Shown piece after piece: positions 6,563 through 7,431 of a stretch of 7,431 bases of DNA. The DNA lies in assembly GCA_030044325.1 (NCBI GenBank), contig JASHWA010000357.1, positions 1-7,431 of the forward strand, written 5' to 3'. How positions within the stretch are numbered: position 1 is the first letter of the stretch; the number at the start of each line of letters is the position of its first letter. Position numbers and translations under genes: made by a program. Origin of the DNA: Bryobacteraceae bacterium (lineage in GTDB: Bacteria; Acidobacteriota; Terriglobia; Bryobacterales; Bryobacteraceae). The notes beneath the pieces are model-generated. The model did no database searches. It had not been told where the DNA came from and worked only from the letters and a program-made list of their open reading frames with translations.

Positions 6563-6582
6563 GGCGGATTTGAAGATCCGCC
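6563..6582 (-). terminator. Probable intrinsic terminator for the MaoC/propeller transcript
   Basis: GGCGGAT (6563-6569) and ATCCGCC (6576-6582) form a perfect 7-bp GC-rich stem with a 6-nt loop. Read on the minus strand, the hairpin is followed at once by TCTTCTTTCC, a moderately U-rich tail. It starts 16 bp past the MaoC-like stop codon, the right place to end the minus-strand operon. On the plus strand the hairpin is followed by gctgtgcg, so it should work poorly in that direction. Confidence 0.5.
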
Positions 6583-6598
6583 GCTGTGCGCCACGAAT

Positions 6599-7045
6599 TC
6601 AAAGATACGTGCGGCCCAGCCACTCGGCCACGAGCGCGGGTTTTTCGCGGCCCTCTACTTCGACTACTACGCCCCAGGCGATTTCCACGCCGCCTTCGAC
6701 GTCCTTAAGCGAATTTAAGGTGAAGTGCGTGCGAATGCGGCTGCCGGCGGGGACGGCTCCGGTGAAACGCAGGCGATTAAATCCGTAATTGATGCGCATC
6801 TTGGCGGGATCGGTGATCTTCACGCATTCCTGCGCCATGCCGCTCAGCATCGACACGGTCAGAAACCCGTGGGCGATCGGCGCGCCGTAGGGCGACTCGC
6901 GGCGCGCGCGCTCGGCGTCGATGTGGATCCATTGATTGTCGCCGGTGACTTCGGCGAAACGGTCGATCTGCTCCTGCGTGACGGTGTGCCACGGGCTCAC
7001 GGCGATCTCTTCGCCGGCGCGCGAGCGCAACTCTTGAATTGTCAC
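6599..7045 (-). CDS. MaoC/NodN-type hot-dog-fold dehydratase
   Basis: The product has 148 residues, the usual size of single-domain MaoC-like (R)-enoyl-CoA hydratases. The hydratase motif is complete: TGDNQWIHIDAERA with catalytic Asp36 and His41, followed by AHGFLTVSMLSGM, the segment that lines the acyl-CoA pocket in this fold. In the family such proteins hydrate 2-enoyl-CoA in fatty-acid or polyester metabolism in the cytoplasm; the NodN-like subgroup has no firm physiological role, so the substrate is unknown. The start is GTG at 7045-7043. It is supported by AAGGAAG on the minus strand (7059-7053), 7 nt upstream, the clearest ribosome binding site in the window. The gene follows the propeller gene after 12 bp, so the two should be co-transcribed. 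A functional link with the propeller protein is not obvious. Confidence 0.9.
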   Translation of the reverse strand: MTIQELRSRAGEEIAVSPWHTVTQEQIDRFAEVTGDNQWIHIDAERARRESPYGAPIAHGFLTVSMLSGMAQECVKITDPAKMRINYGFNRLRFTGAVPAGSRIRTHFTLNSLKDVEGGVEIAWGVVVEVEGREKPALVAEWLGRTYL

Positions 7046-7052
7046 TGGGCGG

Positions 7053-7059
7053 CTTCCTT
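7053..7059 (-). promoter_or_regulatory. Ribosome binding site of the MaoC-like gene, overlapping the upstream stop codon
   Basis: AAGGAAG read on the minus strand (7059-7053) ends 7 nt before the GTG start at 7045. Its first two bases belong to the TAA stop (7060-7058) of the propeller gene, so ribosomes finishing that gene release on top of this site. This favours termination-reinitiation coupling and settles the GTG as start. Confidence 0.65.
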
Positions 7060-7431
7060 ACTGACCGTCGATCGAGAACGCCAGCAGAACATTGCCCGCC
7101 GTTCCGCCGAACATCCCGTAACCGGAGTTGGTGAACACCATTCCGTGCGCGATCACCGGGCCGGCCGAATCGATCGATCCTCCCTTGGCCTGAACGCCGT
7201 TCACCGTTTCGAACGGCCGATTGGTGTCGAAATCCCACAGAATGGAGCCATCGATGGTGGAATAAGCGCGGAAATGGCCGTTCAGCGCGCCCGAAAACAC
7301 GGCTCCGGGAATCACGGTGACCGCGGCCGATTGCGCCGGATTTCCTTTGACTCCCTGGGGTGCCGGCGCCGACCAGACGGACGCTCCAGTCGCCAGATCG
7401 AGCGCGTACAGCCCTGGTTTGGCGCCTTCCC
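7058..7431 (-). CDS. PQQ-binding-like beta-propeller protein, C-terminal part (5' end outside window)
   Basis: The frame is open from the right edge to TAA 7060-7058, giving 123 complete codons. The sequence has propeller-blade repeats: GLYALDLATGASVWSAPAP (7-25) and, after GAVFSGALNGHFRAYSTIDG, SILWDFDTNRPFETV. Both carry the ALDxxTGxxxW-type pattern of PQQ-dependent dehydrogenase blades. The C-terminal stretch GGSIDSAGPVIAHGMVFTNSGYGMFGGTAGNVLLAFSIDGQ closes the propeller. It resembles what I recall of Acidobacteriota proteins annotated as polyvinyl-alcohol-dehydrogenase-like or PQQ-binding-like repeat proteins, some of which also carry a cytochrome c domain. Whether this one has a heme domain, a signal peptide or the PQQ-binding residues cannot be seen here. 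If it is a true quinoprotein it would oxidise an alcohol or sugar in the periplasm. It is the upstream member of a two-gene minus-strand unit with the MaoC-like gene. Confidence 0.85.
   Translation of the reverse strand, partial: EGAKPGLYALDLATGASVWSAPAPQGVKGNPAQSAAVTVIPGAVFSGALNGHFRAYSTIDGSILWDFDTNRPFETVNGVQAKGGSIDSAGPVIAHGMVFTNSGYGMFGGTAGNVLLAFSIDGQ

Noticed and set aside
6777..7238. 153-residue minus-strand frame spanning the propeller/MaoC junction
   Set aside because: Runs in a different frame from both real genes and is mostly Arg-rich shadow sequence; the stop and GTG junction with its ribosome binding site explains the region.
1..7431. CRISPR array, tRNA/rRNA genes, phage or defence genes
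   Set aside because: No regularly spaced direct repeats, no cloverleaf or rRNA-like segment, and no such protein motifs were seen on either strand.

Overview
This is a GC-rich, gene-dense stretch of a bacterial chromosome. The gene set points to an Acidobacteriota genome, most likely Bryobacterales/Solibacter-like. It holds tandem exported proteins with carboxypeptidase-regulatory-like (transthyretin-fold) domains, an exported D-aminoacylase-type amidohydrolase and a PQQ-type beta-propeller gene. The taxonomic call is an inference from gene content and style, not from a marker gene.

Layout, left to right. (1) 1-225 (+): the C-terminal end of an OmpA-family peptidoglycan-anchoring protein, cut by the window edge. 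(2) 333-2030 and 2027-3544 (+): two exported, paralogous multi-domain beta-sandwich proteins joined by a 4-bp ATGA overlap. (3) 3525-4484 (-): a fold-type II PLP enzyme of the threonine/serine dehydratase family, overlapping the preceding gene tail-to-tail by 20 bp. (4) 4485-4936: a divergent intergenic region. It has an AT-rich promoter-like segment, a 111-bp hairpin-forming element with about 26-bp near-perfect terminal inverted repeats (4602-4712), and a short gene for a predicted 40-residue single-pass membrane protein (4769-4891). (5) 4937-6508 (+): an exported N-acyl-D-amino-acid deacylase-like amidohydrolase. (6) 6509-6598: a convergent intergenic gap with two hairpins, one placed to terminate the minus-strand transcript. 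(7) 6599-7045 (-): a MaoC/NodN-type hot-dog hydratase with a GTG start. (8) 7058-7431 (-): the C-terminal 123 residues of a PQQ-binding-like beta-propeller protein that enters from beyond the right edge and is transcribed just ahead of the MaoC gene.

Much of the window serves the cell envelope or exterior: the OmpA tail, two exported beta-sandwich proteins, the exported deacylase, a probable small membrane protein and probably the propeller enzyme. The PLP dehydratase and exported deacylase are divergently arranged, so a small amino-acid scavenging locus is conceivable: the deacylase would free amino acids outside and the dehydratase would deaminate them inside. Nothing in the sequence proves that link. 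I found no tRNA, rRNA, CRISPR array, transposase or prophage gene. The most unusual item is the 111-bp inverted-repeat element at 4602-4712, which looks like a non-autonomous mobile or REP-like element. I do not see a clearly new multi-gene system.
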